DNA of 64,000 nt from JAQVXR01 sp050945755 (GCA_050945755.1 JBMNTN010000002.1:8520-72519); one strand, 5' to 3'. Positions 34,726 through 43,616 are shown, numbered from the stretch's first letter. Numbers and translations are program-made. Notes: generated from the sequence alone by a model not told the origin.

Positions 34726-34851
34726 AAAATTGAAAGCATGTCAACGGGACAACGGACATTTCGCCCTTTAAGGTGGAGTGAATTCATAGTTCTAAAGAAA
34801 GTAATTTATCTAAAAAAAATTTATGTTTTAGAAAAGGGAGGGAAAAGTTTA

Positions 34852-36330
34852 ATGGAAAGGTTTGATATTCTGCGTGATATTGCAGAACGAACTGGGGGTG
34901 ACATTTATTTAGGGGTAGTAGGTCCTGTCCGGACAGGGAAGTCTACCTTCATCAAAAGGTTCATGGAATTGCTTGTCCTTCCCAATATTGAAGAATTCCA
35001 TGAACGGGAAAGAGCGCAAGATGAACTGCCCCAAAGTGGTGCCGGTCGTACCATTATGACTACGGAGCCTAAATTTATTCCATCTGAGGCAGTGGAAATT
35101 GCTGTCCGGGACGGTATTGAGATGAGGGTTAGGTTAGTAGATTGTGTTGGTTATGCTGTTCCCGGTGCTCTTGGCTTTGAGGAAGAGGAAGGACCAAGAA
35201 TGGTACGCACTCCTTGGTTTGATGAGGAGATTCCTTTTCAGGAAGCTGCAGAAATTGGTACCAGAAAAGTGATTGCTGACCACTCAACCATTGGCATTGT
35301 CATTGTGACAGATGGCAGTGTTACAGATATTAGTAGAGAAAGTTACATTGAAGCAGAAGAACGGGTAATTTTTGAACTAAAAGAATTAAACAAACCGTTT
35401 TTGGTTCTTTTAAACTCTATACATCCCTATGCACCTGAGACATTATCCCTGGTTGAGAATTTATCGGATAAGTACAACGTGACAGTGATACCTATTAATG
35501 CCAGTGCAATGGACAATGATGATATAATGAAGATTCTTCAGCAGTCGCTTTATGAGTTTCCTGTCACTGAAGTTAACATTAATCTTCCCCGGTGGATAGA
35601 AGAATTGGATAGCAAACATTGGCTGCGTTCTCAATTTGAAGACAGTGTGAAAACTGCCATAACGGGCGTCCGTCGTTTGCGTGATATTGACAAGGCTCTT
35701 GAAGAGATGGGAAGACCGGAAATTATAGAAAGCGTTTTTCTCAGGCATATGAATCTGGGTACCGGTGTGGCATCAATTGAATTGACCGCTCAAGAAGGTT
35801 TATTTTATCGAGTTCTGGAAGAGATTGCCGGAACAGCAATTGAAGGTGAGCATACGATCCTTCGCTTAATTACCGATTACTCCTATGCCAATCGAGAATG
35901 GAGTAAAGTGGCAAGTGCCATGGAAGAAGTCAAAACTAATGGCTACGGAGTAGTAACGCCGCGCTTGGATGAGATGTTTATGGAAGAACCTGAGCTGATT
36001 AAACAGGGAGGACGTTTTGGAGTAAAGTTAAAGGCCAGCGCTCCTAGTTTTCATCTGATTCGAGCAAATATCTCTACAGAAATTACTCCTTTAATTGGTA
36101 CAGAAAAACAATGTGAGGAATTGGTTCGGTATATTCTCGATGAATTTGAAGATGACCCGCAAAAAATCTGGAATACCAATATTTTTGGCAAGTCCCTCCA
36201 CGAGCTTGTTCAAGAGGGGATTCAAGGGAAGCTTTACCGGATGCCGGAAAATGCTCAAGTTAAACTTCAGGAAACACTTCAACGTATTGTGAATGATGGA
36301 GGCGGAGGTCTCATCTGCATTATACTTTAG
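34852..36330 (+). CDS. spoIVA: Stage IV sporulation protein A (coat morphogenetic ATPase)
   Basis: 492 residues from ATG 34852 (GGGAGGGAAAAG upstream), exactly the B. subtilis length; the frame is open 258 bases further upstream but that part is non-conserved. Walker A GPVRTGKS (24-31) and the C-terminal GGLICIIL are diagnostic. SpoIVA binds ATP and polymerises on the outer forespore membrane as the base layer of the coat; it is anchored in Bacillus by SpoVM. Stands alone between two terminators. Confidence 0.97.
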   Translation: MERFDILRDIAERTGGDIYLGVVGPVRTGKSTFIKRFMELLVLPNIEEFHERERAQDELPQSGAGRTIMTTEPKFIPSEAVEIAVRDGIEMRVRLVDCVGYAVPGALGFEEEEGPRMVRTPWFDEEIPFQEAAEIGTRKVIADHSTIGIVIVTDGSVTDISRESYIEAEERVIFELKELNKPFLVLLNSIHPYAPETLSLVENLSDKYNVTVIPINASAMDNDDIMKILQQSLYEFPVTEVNINLPRWIEELDSKHWLRSQFEDSVKTAITGVRRLRDIDKALEEMGRPEIIESVFLRHMNLGTGVASIELTAQEGLFYRVLEEIAGTAIEGEHTILRLITDYSYANREWSKVASAMEEVKTNGYGVVTPRLDEMFMEEPELIKQGGRFGVKLKASAPSFHLIRANISTEITPLIGTEKQCEELVRYILDEFEDDPQKIWNTNIFGKSLHELVQEGIQGKLYRMPENAQVKLQETLQRIVNDGGGGLICIIL

Positions 36331-36371
36331 TAGACGTCTGGATATAATAAATTAAAATGTTCCGGTTCAAA

Positions 36372-36391
36372 AAGGCGGCATCAGCCGCCTT
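36372..36391 (+). terminator. Short G+C-rich hairpin after spoIVA, weak terminator
   Basis: Perfect eight-bp stem AAGGCGGC/GCCGCCTT around ATCA, 40 bases after the stop, but followed by ACGACT rather than Ts. Confidence 0.5.
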
Positions 36392-36476
36392 ACGACTTAG
36401 AAAAGAGGTTATTAAGTTTTACTATCAACATTCTATTTCCAGTCTGAATACTGCCTAACCCCTAGGAAATGATACC

Positions 36477-36516
36477 GTTACAAAAAAAGGTGGCATGTGC
36501 CCCCTTTTTTTGTAAC
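36477..36516. terminator. Strong terminator in the spoIVA-pheB gap, palindromic
   Basis: Near-perfect 40-base palindrome (one T/C mismatch) with A run on the left and T run on the right, so it should stop transcripts from either side. Confidence 0.85.
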
Positions 36517-36551
36517 TTTTATTAAAGTAAAGCTCTGTCACAAAAAATATC

Positions 36552-36580
36552 TTGCATGAAAAACAATTATTTTGTATACT
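36552..36580 (+). promoter_or_regulatory. Sigma-A promoter for pheB-hom-thrB-lysC
   Basis: TTGCAT (36552-36557) and TATACT (36575-36580) at the ideal 17-base spacing, 58 bases before the first gene of the amino-acid cluster. No T-box or riboswitch fold is evident between. Confidence 0.65.
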
Positions 36581-36637
36581 GTTCGCAGTAAACGGATAAA
36601 AGTGCGCTATATGCAAACACAAGAAAGGGGGTAGGCT

Positions 36638-37084
36638 ATGGAAAAACATATTCAGTATTTTATTGTTTCGGAGGAAGTACTCCCTGAGGCAATGGTTAAA
36701 ACAGCAAGAGTAAAAGAAGCATTAGCAAAAGGAAAAGCAGCAACAATAAACCAGGCTGTAAAAAAGGTAGGAATCAGTCGCAGCGCCTTCTATAAATACC
36801 GAGACGGTATTTTTCCTTTTTATCAAGAAAGAAAAGAAAAAATTATTACAATTAATTTGACACTGGAACACCGCTACGGTGCTCTGTCCGACGTCATAAA
36901 TACTATTGCTTCGGTCCAGGCCAACATTTTAACTATTAATCAAAGTCTTCCCTTGCAAGGTATGGCTAATCTTACCCTTTCTTTGGATACAGCCGGCATG
37001 CAGGTTGACATACCCGGACTAATTGCAATGCTGCAGAATCTAAACAGTGTTATAAAAGCGGAACTTGTCGGGCAGAGTGTCTAA
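36638..37084 (+). CDS. pheB: ACT domain-containing protein (PheB family)
   Basis: 148 residues. N-terminal region has a helix-turn-helix-like segment (ATINQAVKKVGISRSAFYKYRDG, about 36-58), and the C-terminal half is an ACT domain (residues 70-145, INLTLEHRYGALSDVINTIAS). B. subtilis PheB has the same layout and lies with pheA. ACT domains usually bind amino acids, so this is likely a regulator; here it heads the threonine cluster, suggesting it senses a product of it. GGGGGT precedes the ATG. Confidence 0.88.
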   Translation: MEKHIQYFIVSEEVLPEAMVKTARVKEALAKGKAATINQAVKKVGISRSAFYKYRDGIFPFYQERKEKIITINLTLEHRYGALSDVINTIASVQANILTINQSLPLQGMANLTLSLDTAGMQVDIPGLIAMLQNLNSVIKAELVGQSV

Positions 37085-37162
37085 AAAAATAGAAGCAATT
37101 ATCCTGGGAGAAAACTGTTAATAGGATTCATGTTGCTTAAAAACCTAAGGAGGGAACAAAAT

Positions 37163-38473
37163 TTGCAGAGACTAAATATAAATGTGGCCGTAATGGGAAT
37201 GGGCACTGTTGGCTCAGGGGTAGTAAAGGTTTTATTAAATAATCAGGAAAGTATCGCCCAAAAAGTTGGCGCTACAATTAAAGTCAAAAAGATTTTGGAC
37301 AAAAACATGGAAAGTGTTCTTCCTAAAATTCAAGATTTAAATTTAAATGAGGACATATTGACCAATGATTTAAAGGATATCCTTGATGATCAGGAAATTG
37401 ATATTGTGGTGGAAACCATTGGTGGGATTGAACCAGCCCAAAGTATCATTATGCAGGTTTTAGCAGTGGGAAAAAGCGTTGTCACCGCTAATAAGGATTT
37501 GATTGCTTCCCACGGCAAAGAGCTTTTTGATGTAGCCAAAAAACAGCATGTAGACTTGTTTTTTGAAGCCAGTGTGGCCGGAGGGATTCCCATTATCCAA
37601 TCCTTAAAAGAGAGCCTGGCGGGGAATCATATCAAACAAATTGTAGGAATTGTCAATGGAACCACTAATTATATTCTCTCAAAAATGACAGCAGAAGGAA
37701 AAGATTTTGAAGATGTGTTGAAAGAGGCGCAAGAATTGGGCTATGCAGAAGCTGATCCTACTTCAGATGTGGGAGGCTTTGATGCGGCGAGAAAAATGGC
37801 GATTCTGGCCTCAATAGCATTTAATACGCGCATCACTGATGCCCAGGTTTATGTTGAAGGGATCACTAATATTTCCCGTTTGGATATTGCATATGCAAAA
37901 GAACTAGGTTATGTTATTAAGCTGGTTGGTATGACAAAAGAAGAAAACAATGAGGTGGAAGTACACGTACACCCGGCTATGATTCCGGTTGAACATCCTT
38001 TAAGTGCGGTCAATGATGCTTTTAATGCCGTATTTGTGGAAGGGGATGCCGTGGGCAAAACCATGTTCTATGGCCGGGGTGCGGGAGAACTACCCACAGC
38101 CAGTGCAGTTGTCGGTGATATTATTGCCGCTGCGCGCAATATTCAATATAATTCATGCGGTCGTCTTGGCTGCACCTGTTTTGAAAATAAGCGGATAAAG
38201 CCCATCGGTGAAGTAAAAGCTAAGTTTTATTTAAGGTTGATGGCCAAGGATCGACCCGGAGTACTTGCCAGTATTGCCGCAGTTTTAGGAAACCAAAATG
38301 TTAGCATAGCTACAGTAGTACAAAAACGTACGGACAAGCAAGGTCGGGCAGAACTGGTATTTATTACCCACCTGGTAGAAGAACAAAATCTTAGAGATGC
38401 TATTTCTATTATAAAAGGTCTTTCCACCGTTGAGAGTATTGAAAATATAATTCGGGTAGAAGATAATATTTAG
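37163..38473 (+). CDS. hom: Homoserine dehydrogenase
   Basis: 436 residues from TTG 37163, with AAGGAGGG upstream; an ATG at 37130 in frame lies before that site. N-terminal NAD(P) fold VAVMGMGTVGSGVVKV, active-site region GIVNGTTNYILSKM, EADPTSDVGGFDAARK, and a C-terminal ACT domain (about 355-430) for threonine feedback. Reduces aspartate semialdehyde to homoserine. Confidence 0.95.
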   Translation: MQRLNINVAVMGMGTVGSGVVKVLLNNQESIAQKVGATIKVKKILDKNMESVLPKIQDLNLNEDILTNDLKDILDDQEIDIVVETIGGIEPAQSIIMQVLAVGKSVVTANKDLIASHGKELFDVAKKQHVDLFFEASVAGGIPIIQSLKESLAGNHIKQIVGIVNGTTNYILSKMTAEGKDFEDVLKEAQELGYAEADPTSDVGGFDAARKMAILASIAFNTRITDAQVYVEGITNISRLDIAYAKELGYVIKLVGMTKEENNEVEVHVHPAMIPVEHPLSAVNDAFNAVFVEGDAVGKTMFYGRGAGELPTASAVVGDIIAAARNIQYNSCGRLGCTCFENKRIKPIGEVKAKFYLRLMAKDRPGVLASIAAVLGNQNVSIATVVQKRTDKQGRAELVFITHLVEEQNLRDAISIIKGLSTVESIENIIRVEDNI

Positions 38474-38505
38474 TTTTCTATCAGTAAGAGAAAGCGAGAG
38501 AAAAA

Positions 38506-39405
38506 ATGGTTAAAGTAAGAGTTCCCGCAACATCAGCAAACCTTGGACCAGGATATGATACTATGGGAATGGCTTTTAACCTTTATAACTATGTTACAAT
38601 GGAAGAGAGCGGAACCGATTTAAGCATCTTGGTGCAAGGAGAAGGTAAAGGAGACGTTCCTCTAAACGATGATAACATTGTTTTCCAGGCTGCCTGCCAG
38701 GTTTTTCAGGAGGTAGATTATCATCCCAAAGGTCTAAAAATTTTACTTGAAAATAATATTCCGGTCGCGCGCGGGTTGGGCAGCTCAGCATCGATCATTG
38801 TAGGGGGATTGATGGCAGCCAATATTATTTCCGGAGAAAAACTGGACAGGGAACACTTATTACAGTTGGCCATCAAAATGGAAGGACATCCGGATAATGT
38901 AGCTCCCGCCTTTTTGGGCGGCGTTGTAGTAACTGCCGGAATGAATGAACAGCTTAAGTATATGAAAATTGAACCGCCCCTTGGTTTAAACGCAGTCGCT
39001 GCCATTCCCGATTTTCCACTGGCGACTAAAACTGCCCGGGAGGCAGTACCTAAGGATGTTTCCCTGTCTGATGCGGTCTTTAATATTGGGCATGCTTCTT
39101 TATTAGTTGCAGCACTGATGAAATCTGATTTTAATCTTTTGGGAAAGGTGATGGAAGACAAAATACATCAGAAATACCGGGCACCACTAATTCCCGGAAT
39201 GGAGAAAGTTTTTGCGGCGGCAAAAAAGGCAGGAGCCATTTCTGTAACTCTCAGCGGCGCAGGACCAACATTAATAGCTTTTACTTTGGGAAAGGAAAAA
39301 CAAATCGCTCAGGCTATGAAAGATGGTTTTGCTCATTTTAATATTAATTGCAGAACTATATATCTTGTTCCCGAAAGGGATGGCGCAGTAGTGATGCTTA
39401 AATAA
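38506..39405 (+). CDS. thrB: Homoserine kinase
   Basis: 299 residues, GHMP kinase. VKVRVPATSANLGPGYDTMG at the start and the ATP loop PVARGLGSSASIIVGGL near 84-100, with LSGAGPTLIAF at the C-terminal motif. Phosphorylates homoserine on the way to threonine. Threonine synthase (thrC) is not next to it. AAGCGAGAG is a weak ribosome binding site. Confidence 0.95.
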   Translation: MVKVRVPATSANLGPGYDTMGMAFNLYNYVTMEESGTDLSILVQGEGKGDVPLNDDNIVFQAACQVFQEVDYHPKGLKILLENNIPVARGLGSSASIIVGGLMAANIISGEKLDREHLLQLAIKMEGHPDNVAPAFLGGVVVTAGMNEQLKYMKIEPPLGLNAVAAIPDFPLATKTAREAVPKDVSLSDAVFNIGHASLLVAALMKSDFNLLGKVMEDKIHQKYRAPLIPGMEKVFAAAKKAGAISVTLSGAGPTLIAFTLGKEKQIAQAMKDGFAHFNINCRTIYLVPERDGAVVMLK

Positions 39406-39468
39406 AACCGGTAAGAAAAAGAAATATACCGGAATAAACTTAATATGGAGTTGGGGGAAGATAACACA

Positions 39469-40701
39469 ATGGGAATTGTTGTACAAAAGTTTGGCGGCAG
39501 TTCTGTTGCCGATGCAGAGTGTATTAAACGGGTTGCAAAGCGAGTAGGAGAAACATTTAAAGATGGGCATAAGGTTGTTGTCGTGGTCTCGGCCATGGGA
39601 GATACAACAGACTATCTTTTAGATTTGGCCGGTAAGATTACAGATAATCCTCCTAAGAGGGAATTGGATATGCTGCTTGCTACGGGCGAACAGCAGTCAA
39701 TTGCCCTTTTATCTATGGCGTTAGACAAACTGGGTTATTCCGCAGTTTCTTTAACAGGTCAGCAGGCAGGAATTTTCACCAATCAAGTGCATGCCAAATC
39801 AAAGATTCTCTGGATAAATTGTGAACGTTTGGAAGAAGAGCTAACCCAAAATCATATTGTGATTGTTGCCGGATTTCAGGGGGTTACGGAAAGAAATGAA
39901 ATTACTACTTTAGGCCGGGGCGGGTCAGACACCAGCGCCGTTGCTTTGGCGGCAGCGCTGAAGGCAGATGTATGTGAAATCTTTACCGATGTTGACGGAG
40001 TATATACTGCAGACCCAAGAATTGTCCCTGATGCCAGGAAGCTTGAGACGATCTCTTATGACGAAATGTTAGAATTGGCAAGTCTTGGAGCACTTGTTCT
40101 TCAGCCCCGTAGTGTAGAAGTGGCTAAACAGTTTGGTGTCAAGATACATGTCAGATCAAGTTTTAATCATAATCCAGGAACGATTGTTCAGGAGGTTAGG
40201 GAAATGAAACAACAAATGGAAAAGGAAATAGTGGTAAGCGGTGTTGCTTCAGACTTAAATGTTGTTAAATTTACGATATTCGATATTCCTGATAAACCGG
40301 GAACTGCCAGTAAATTGTTTCGCGCTCTCGCTGATGATATGATTAACGTTGATATGATTATCCAGAGCCAGCAGCGGGATGACATTAATGATATTTCTTT
40401 TACTGTGACAAGAGATGACAGGGAAAAGACTAAAGAAGTGATTGCAAAAATCAAAGATATCATTGGTGGCAGAAATTATTCCTATGAAAATAATGTGGCA
40501 AAAGTCTCCGTTGTCGGGGCCGGAATGATTACAAATCCCGGTGTTGCGGCAAGAATGTTTGAAACCCTGGCAGAAAACGATATTAATATTGAAATGATAT
40601 CCACATCGGAAATCAAGGTTTCCTGCATCATTAAAGCTGAATTTGCGCAAAAAGCGGTAGCGGCACTGCACAGTGCATTTGAATTAGGAGAGAATAAGTA
40701 G
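39469..40701 (+). CDS. lysC: Aspartate kinase (LysC type), with probable overlapping beta subunit
   Basis: 410 residues from ATG 39469 (GGGGGAAG upstream; ATG 39445 has no site). Catalytic domain starts VVQKFGGSSVAD and has GRGGSDTSAVALAAAL; two C-terminal ACT domains follow (about 265-335 and 345-405). First step from aspartate to lysine, threonine and DPA. B. subtilis LysC is 408 residues and also makes a 163-residue beta subunit from an internal start; here an internal AGGAGG with ATG 40204 (codon 246) would give a 165-residue beta. The second aspartate kinase in the window, dapG, belongs to the DPA branch. Confidence 0.95.
   Translation: MGIVVQKFGGSSVADAECIKRVAKRVGETFKDGHKVVVVVSAMGDTTDYLLDLAGKITDNPPKRELDMLLATGEQQSIALLSMALDKLGYSAVSLTGQQAGIFTNQVHAKSKILWINCERLEEELTQNHIVIVAGFQGVTERNEITTLGRGGSDTSAVALAAALKADVCEIFTDVDGVYTADPRIVPDARKLETISYDEMLELASLGALVLQPRSVEVAKQFGVKIHVRSSFNHNPGTIVQEVREMKQQMEKEIVVSGVASDLNVVKFTIFDIPDKPGTASKLFRALADDMINVDMIIQSQQRDDINDISFTVTRDDREKTKEVIAKIKDIIGGRNYSYENNVAKVSVVGAGMITNPGVAARMFETLAENDINIEMISTSEIKVSCIIKAEFAQKAVAALHSAFELGENK
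40190..40206 (+). promoter_or_regulatory. Internal ribosome binding site and ATG inside lysC (beta subunit start)
   Basis: AGGAGG at 40190-40195 stands eight bases before in-frame ATG 40204, codon 246. The resulting protein is the regulatory ACT half only, like the B. subtilis aspartokinase II beta chain. Confidence 0.75.
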
Positions 40702-40710
40702 CTTTAATTC

Positions 40711-40739
40711 TTGACAGGGTTGATTTTATGTTATAAAAT
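40711..40739 (+). promoter_or_regulatory. Sigma-A promoter for tRNA-Pro
   Basis: Perfect TTGACA (40711-40716) and TAAAAT (40734-40739), 17 bases apart, 15 bases before the tRNA. Confidence 0.7.
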
Positions 40740-40753
40740 TATCAGTGTCGTTA

Positions 40754-40831
40754 CGGGGCGTAGCTCAGTTTGGCTAGAGCGCTACCTTGGGGTGGTAGAG
40801 GCCGCACGTTCAAGTCGTGTCGCTCCGACCA
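40754..40831 (+). tRNA. tRNA-Pro (anticodon GGG)
   Basis: A 78-base cloverleaf can be folded by eye: acceptor stem CGGGGCG with CGCTCCG (one G-T), D arm GCTC/GAGC, anticodon arm CTACC/GGTAG with loop TTGGGGT (anticodon GGG at 40789-40791), T arm GCACG/CGTGT with TTCAAGT, and an encoded ACCA end. GGG reads CCC and CCU. It has its own promoter and terminator. Confidence 0.93.
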
Positions 40832-40841
40832 GTAAAATTTT

Positions 40842-40871
40842 AGAGTCGCAAAAGATTGCGACTCTTTATTT
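40842..40871. terminator. Terminator of tRNA-Pro, probably bidirectional
   Basis: Perfect ten-bp stem (40842-40851 with 40856-40865), loop AAGA, followed by TTATTT; on the minus strand it is followed by AAAATTTTA and can end the hsp20 transcript. Confidence 0.85.
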
Positions 40872-40923
40872 GTATTAGGGTTTTGCAAAATATCTAGCAG
40901 TTAGTTACTTTTTATATCCTTCT

Positions 40924-41124
40924 TCATATATCTTCTTCGGTTCCGGCGTCCATTGCGGTTCCATGTCCGGTATCGTCAATAAGATCTGTAGAATTAATTA
41001 AGGGGATGATGTCAGGTTCCGGTACTTCCAGCATGCCCAAAAATTCAACGTTTAAATTATGCGGACCGGCAATAGTATCTCCAACAGGGATGCTAAGCTT
41101 TTGTTTATTTTCTTTATGATTCAT
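40924..41124 (-). CDS. Small acidic protein of unknown function
   Basis: 66 residues, rich in D and E (about 14) against three lysines, with proline-rich EVPEPDIIPL near the middle. No known domain. The minus-strand ATG at 41124 has a strong AAGGAGG 8 bases upstream, which argues it is real. It follows hsp20 on the same strand with a 141-base gap, so the two are probably cotranscribed; a link to heat stress is only inference. Confidence 0.55.
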   Translation of the reverse strand: MNHKENKQKLSIPVGDTIAGPHNLNVEFLGMLEVPEPDIIPLINSTDLIDDTGHGTAMDAGTEEDI

Positions 41125-41265
41125 GATGATATCCTCCTTTTTTATAGTTAAAGGGAAGATGAGATTTATTATGTATCATTGTAAAAACTATTCAATGGGA
41201 CAAGGGAAGTAGTATCGTAAGATAATAGAACCGGCTCGAAAATGTGACCGATTTTTTTTAAAAAT

Positions 41266-41703
41266 TTAATTAAACTGTACATCAATTCTCTTTTCCGGAA
41301 GATTTTTCTGTATGGGCATGCGAATCTCAAGAACTCCGTTTTTGTATGTAGCTTTAACATTTTCAGGAGAAACAGGAGAAGGCAAAGTAATGGATCGTTG
41401 GAAACGACCGATAAAGCGCTCCTGCCTATGAATATGCTCTTCTTTAATTTCATTAACCCTTTTAATAGTTCCACTGATGGTTAAGACGTTATTATCAATG
41501 TCTATGTTTATGTCTTCTTTTTTCTCAATGCCTGGGATATCACATGAAGCAACTATTTCGTTATCTGTTTTGTAAATATCAACGTTGGGAATACCATATT
41601 GTTGTCCGAATTTTCCGGGGATAAAATCGTTTGTAAAGAAACGGTTTAATTCCCTTTGCATATTTTCAAGATGTCGGAATGGTTCGTAAGGAATTAAAGA
41701 CAT
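41266..41703 (-). CDS. hsp20: Hsp20 / alpha-crystallin small heat-shock protein
   Basis: 145 residues from minus-strand ATG at 41703, chosen because GGAGG lies just upstream (an earlier in-frame ATG at 41718 overlaps that site). Alpha-crystallin domain of about 90 residues in the C-terminal two thirds, with VSPENVKATYKNGVLEIRMP; the N-terminus MSLIPYEPFRHLENMQREL is typical. ATP-independent holdase that binds unfolding proteins. No CIRCE-type repeat was recognised upstream. Confidence 0.93.
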   Translation of the reverse strand: MSLIPYEPFRHLENMQRELNRFFTNDFIPGKFGQQYGIPNVDIYKTDNEIVASCDIPGIEKKEDINIDIDNNVLTISGTIKRVNEIKEEHIHRQERFIGRFQRSITLPSPVSPENVKATYKNGVLEIRMPIQKNLPEKRIDVQFN

Positions 41704-41811
41704 TATCAATACCTCCATGAGTTTAATTTATTAAAATGATTCCCGTAGCATAATTCTATTATGCGCTATTTTATCTGAAAGATTGGCTATTAGACCGCGC
41801 CATTTTTACAC

Positions 41812-41839
41812 TTGTCAAACTTCCAATTTGTGTTATAAT
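41812..41839 (+). promoter_or_regulatory. Sigma-A promoter for the rimP-nusA-infB operon
   Basis: TTGTCA (41812-41817) and TATAAT (41834-41839), 16 bases apart. The leader runs about 180 bases to rimP at 42025. Confidence 0.7.
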
Positions 41840-41871
41840 GGTTAAGGTATATATTTGAAGAAGATTGTGTC

Positions 41872-41903
41872 AAGGAGAGTGGGTTTAAGCCCACTTTTTC
41901 CTT
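41872..41903 (+). terminator. Terminator-like hairpin in the rimP leader, possible attenuator
   Basis: AGTGGG/CCCACT stem (41878-41883 with 41890-41895) with an outer AAGG/CCTT, followed by TTTTT. It lies about 25-35 bases after the predicted transcription start and well before rimP, with no gene in between. The rest of 41719-42024 shows nothing further. Confidence 0.65.
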
Positions 41904-42024
41904 TAAATCGGTGATTACTGTTTTCAGTAGAAATGGTTTTGACCCCGCTATTTTAGTCAAGAATATTTTACCAGGTGCAGGGGTAATGATATAACATGGG
42001 TAAAGAGGTTTTAGGAGGATAAGG

Positions 42025-42489
42025 ATGTCGAAAGAGAACAAAACAGAAAAGGTCGTGCGGGAACTGGTACTGCCATTAATTGAAACTGATGGCTTTGAAC
42101 TGGTTGATGTCGAATATCAAAAGGAAGGAAAGAACTGGGTCCTCCGGCTCTTTATTGATCACGAAGAGGGTATAGACCTGGATGACTGTCAACATGTCAG
42201 TCATATTGTGAGTGAGATACTGGACGAAAAGGATCCTATTCCTCATCAATATTTGCTTGAGGTTTCATCCCCGGGAATTGAGAGACCGCTTAAGACAAAA
42301 AACGATTTTCTCCGCTTTCGCGGCCAAAAAGCTTTAATTAAGCTCTTTGTTCCCTCTGACGGTAAAAAGGAATTTACCGGGGAACTGTGCGGAGTAGATG
42401 ATAATTATCTCGTAATTGAAACTAGCGATGGAGAAAAGAGAATTCAACTTGACCATATCGCCAAAGCTCATTTGGTTTATGAATTTTAA
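42025..42489 (+). CDS. rimP: Ribosome maturation factor RimP
   Basis: 154 residues. LVDVEYQKEGKNWVLRLFID, the conserved LEVSSPGIERPLK and C-terminal IQLDHIAKAHLV define RimP, needed for maturation of the 30S subunit. First gene of the long operon that in Firmicutes runs rimP-nusA-ylxR-ylxQ-infB. AGGAGGA lies before ATG 42025. Confidence 0.95.
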   Translation: MSKENKTEKVVRELVLPLIETDGFELVDVEYQKEGKNWVLRLFIDHEEGIDLDDCQHVSHIVSEILDEKDPIPHQYLLEVSSPGIERPLKTKNDFLRFRGQKALIKLFVPSDGKKEFTGELCGVDDNYLVIETSDGEKRIQLDHIAKAHLVYEF

Positions 42490-42550
42490 AATTTGCTGCA
42501 AAAGTTAAAGAGGTATTGGTTTTAAGATTAAAATTTCATAGGGAGGTTTA

Positions 42551-43594
42551 ATGATGAATGTGGAATTTATTGACGCCCTTAGAGAACTGGAGAAGGAAAG
42601 GGGCATTGCCAAAGATATTCTTCTGGAAACTATTGAAGCGGCCTTAATTTCGGCATACAAAAAAAATTTTGGTTCATCACAAAATGTTCGGGTAGAGATT
42701 GATCGGGAAAGTGGAGAAATTCATGTTTATAACCGTAAGGATATTGTGGAATCAGTGGAAGATTCTCGAATAGAGATATCTTTAGAAGATGCTCGTAAGA
42801 TGAACCCGGTTTTTGAAGTAGGTGATATTTTTGAAACAGAGGTAACTCCCCGTACCTTTGGGCGGATTGCAGCCCAAACAGCCAAGCAGGTAGTTGTGCA
42901 ACGCATCAGAGAAGCGGAAAGGTCTATTATTTTTGATGAATATGTTAACCGAGAAGGTGACATTGTTACCGGGATCATTCAACGTTATGAGATGAAAAAT
43001 GTTTACATTGACTTGGGAAAAACAGAAGCTGTTTTAATGCCATCCGAACAAATTCCTCGGGAACAATATGAACAAGGAGAAAGAATAAAAACTTATATTC
43101 TGGAAGTAAAAAAAACCACCAAAGGGCCGCAAATTTTAGTTTCTCGTACCCACCCGGGCTTACTGAAGCGACTTTTTGAATTGGAAGTTCCAGAAATCCA
43201 TGATGGAACAGTAGAGATCAGATCTGTAGCAAGGGAAGCCGGGGCTCGGTCAAAGATTGCAGTCTTCAGCAAATTTGAAAACGTTGATCCTGTTGGGGCC
43301 TGCGTTGGTCCCAAAGGCATGCGGGTACAGGCAATTGTGAGTGAACTGAAAGGTGAAAAAATAGATATTGTTAAATGGAGTGAAGATCCGGTAGTCTATG
43401 TTGAAAATGCTTTAAGTCCAGCTAAGGTCGTTTCTGTGATGGTAAATGCATCAGAAAAATTAGCGCAGGTTGTTGTTCCAGACTACCAATTATCGCTGGC
43501 AATCGGCAAAGAAGGACAAAATGCCAGGTTGGCTGCGAAATTAACCGGATGGAAAATTGATATCAAAAGTGAATCACAAGTAGGAGAACAGTAG
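42551..43594 (+). CDS. nusA: Transcription termination/antitermination factor NusA
   Basis: 347 residues, the Gram-positive form without the C-terminal acidic repeats of E. coli. N-terminal RNA-polymerase-binding domain (1-125), S1 domain (about 135-200, DIVTGIIQRYEMKNVYIDLG) and two KH domains (VGACVGPKGMRV, LAIGKEGQNARLAAKLTGWKIDI). Controls pausing and termination. Two adjacent ATG codons (42551, 42554) are possible; GGGAGG is upstream. Confidence 0.96.
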   Translation: MMNVEFIDALRELEKERGIAKDILLETIEAALISAYKKNFGSSQNVRVEIDRESGEIHVYNRKDIVESVEDSRIEISLEDARKMNPVFEVGDIFETEVTPRTFGRIAAQTAKQVVVQRIREAERSIIFDEYVNREGDIVTGIIQRYEMKNVYIDLGKTEAVLMPSEQIPREQYEQGERIKTYILEVKKTTKGPQILVSRTHPGLLKRLFELEVPEIHDGTVEIRSVAREAGARSKIAVFSKFENVDPVGACVGPKGMRVQAIVSELKGEKIDIVKWSEDPVVYVENALSPAKVVSVMVNASEKLAQVVVPDYQLSLAIGKEGQNARLAAKLTGWKIDIKSESQVGEQ

Positions 43595-43616
43595 GATTTA
43601 AGGGGGGTATGGGGAA

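Noticed and set aside
34594..34851. 86-codon N-terminal extension of SpoIVA
   Set aside because: The standard 492-residue protein starts at ATG 34852 with a good ribosome binding site; the extension begins at the end of a terminator.
36581..36637. T-box or threonine leader ahead of pheB-hom-thrB-lysC
   Set aside because: Only about 50 bases separate promoter and gene, with no terminator or specifier-loop pattern between.
39406..39468. Lysine riboswitch ahead of lysC
   Set aside because: The gap from thrB is too short for an L-box.
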